In this document: positions 63,588 to 64,000 of the stretch, piece after piece
Layout: every line of letters starts with the position of its first letter
How positions within the stretch are numbered: the stretch's first letter is position 1
From: Odontesthes bonariensis
Taxonomy: Eukaryota; Chordata; Actinopteri; Atheriniformes; Atherinopsidae
Assembly (NCBI RefSeq): GCF_027942865.1
Contig: NC_134515.1
Span: 14,175,227 to 14,239,226 of the forward strand
DNA length: 64,000 nucleotides
Direction: 5' to 3'
Translations under genes and position numbers: made by a program
Notes under the pieces: generated by a model
Seen by the model: the letters and a program-made list of their open reading frames with translations, nothing else
Database searches by the model: none
Told to the model about the DNA's origin: nothing

Positions 63588-63878
63588 CTGCAAGCACAGG
63601 CAACAAAGAGACACAGAAAAGAAGAAGAATAGGGACAACAAAGCAAAGAGGAAGAGGAGGTAGAAAAAAGAAAAAACTGTGAAAGACAGACATCGAAGTA
63701 CATCAACAAGTTGAGCTTTAATATGAAAGAGTAAGGAAGTCAGTCTTCTTACATTTCAGTAAATTTGTTTTGTAGATTTGTTTAGATGAATTATGAAATG
63801 ATCAGGGCAGACTTTAAAGAAATGATTGGCAGTGCTTTTTAGTTACACTGTTACTGTTCAGTTGCATGGTGCTTATAA

Positions 63879-63948
63879 ATCAAATTATAGCTGATTGGTT
63901 CTAAGATTGCTGTGGTGAAATCTTAGAACCCATCAGCTATAATTTGAT
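63879..63948. repeat. Near-perfect hairpin: 30-bp arms, 10-nt loop
   Basis: The left arm (63879-63908) begins ATCAAATTATAG and ends TTCTAAGATT. The right arm (63919-63948) is its reverse complement at 29 of 30 positions. The loop is GCTGTGGTGA. It lies in the cacna1d intron at the right edge. It could be a tiny MITE or a foldback RNA; no target duplication was found. Confidence 0.9.
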
Positions 63949-64000
63949 AATTCATCCTCTGGATACTACAGAGAATGTTTTGGGACTTCCTGAGTAGCCA

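Noticed and set aside
63879-63948. tRNA gene
   Set aside because: The foldback is a single long stem, with no cloverleaf and no A or B box.

Overview
The window is nuclear DNA from a ray-finned (teleost) fish. Genes are split by many small introns with GT/AG ends, the spacers are AT-rich and full of microsatellites, and the interspersed repeats are fish types: L2-like LINE, tRNA-derived SINE-like copies, Penelope-like, Tc1-like, hAT-like and piggyBac/Harbinger-like MITEs. Protein matches are to vertebrate families. The species cannot be named from the sequence.

Layout. Positions 1-13700 are gene-poor: a 256-bp tandem repeat, a hAT-like transposase remnant, an L2-like LINE with a nested SINE, (TG)n and (TA)n tracts, a 507-bp transposon with 9-bp flanking repeats, and no convincing host gene. 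At 14311-14979 (+) lies an intact ORF with a Tc1-type DNA-binding domain and no catalytic domain, with a possible 5' UTR intron and a poly(A) signal. A 417-bp MITE (15653-16069) ends about 107 bp before the start codon of selenok (+, 16177-18109), whose UGA selenocysteine codon and SECIS element are both visible. actr8 (-, 13 coding exons, 645 aa) converges on selenok. A single-exon HIPK-like kinase (-) follows, then il17rb (-, 10 coding exons, 419 aa), chdh (+, 9 coding exons, 628 aa) and the 3' part of cacna1d (-, from domain IV S3 to the stop codon), which runs off the right edge.

The set selenok-actr8-il17rb-chdh-cacna1d is the neighbourhood known from human 3p21.1, so this is a conserved vertebrate block. 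What differs is the HIPK-like gene between actr8 and il17rb, the apparent orientation of actr8, and lineage-specific transposons in introns and next to promoters. The genes do not form a pathway: selenok is an ER selenoprotein, actr8 an INO80 chromatin-remodelling subunit, il17rb an IL-17 family cytokine receptor, chdh the mitochondrial choline oxidation enzyme, and cacna1d the L-type calcium channel Cav1.3.

Exon coordinates were set by hand from splice sites, phase and family similarity. All coding joins given here keep the reading frame.
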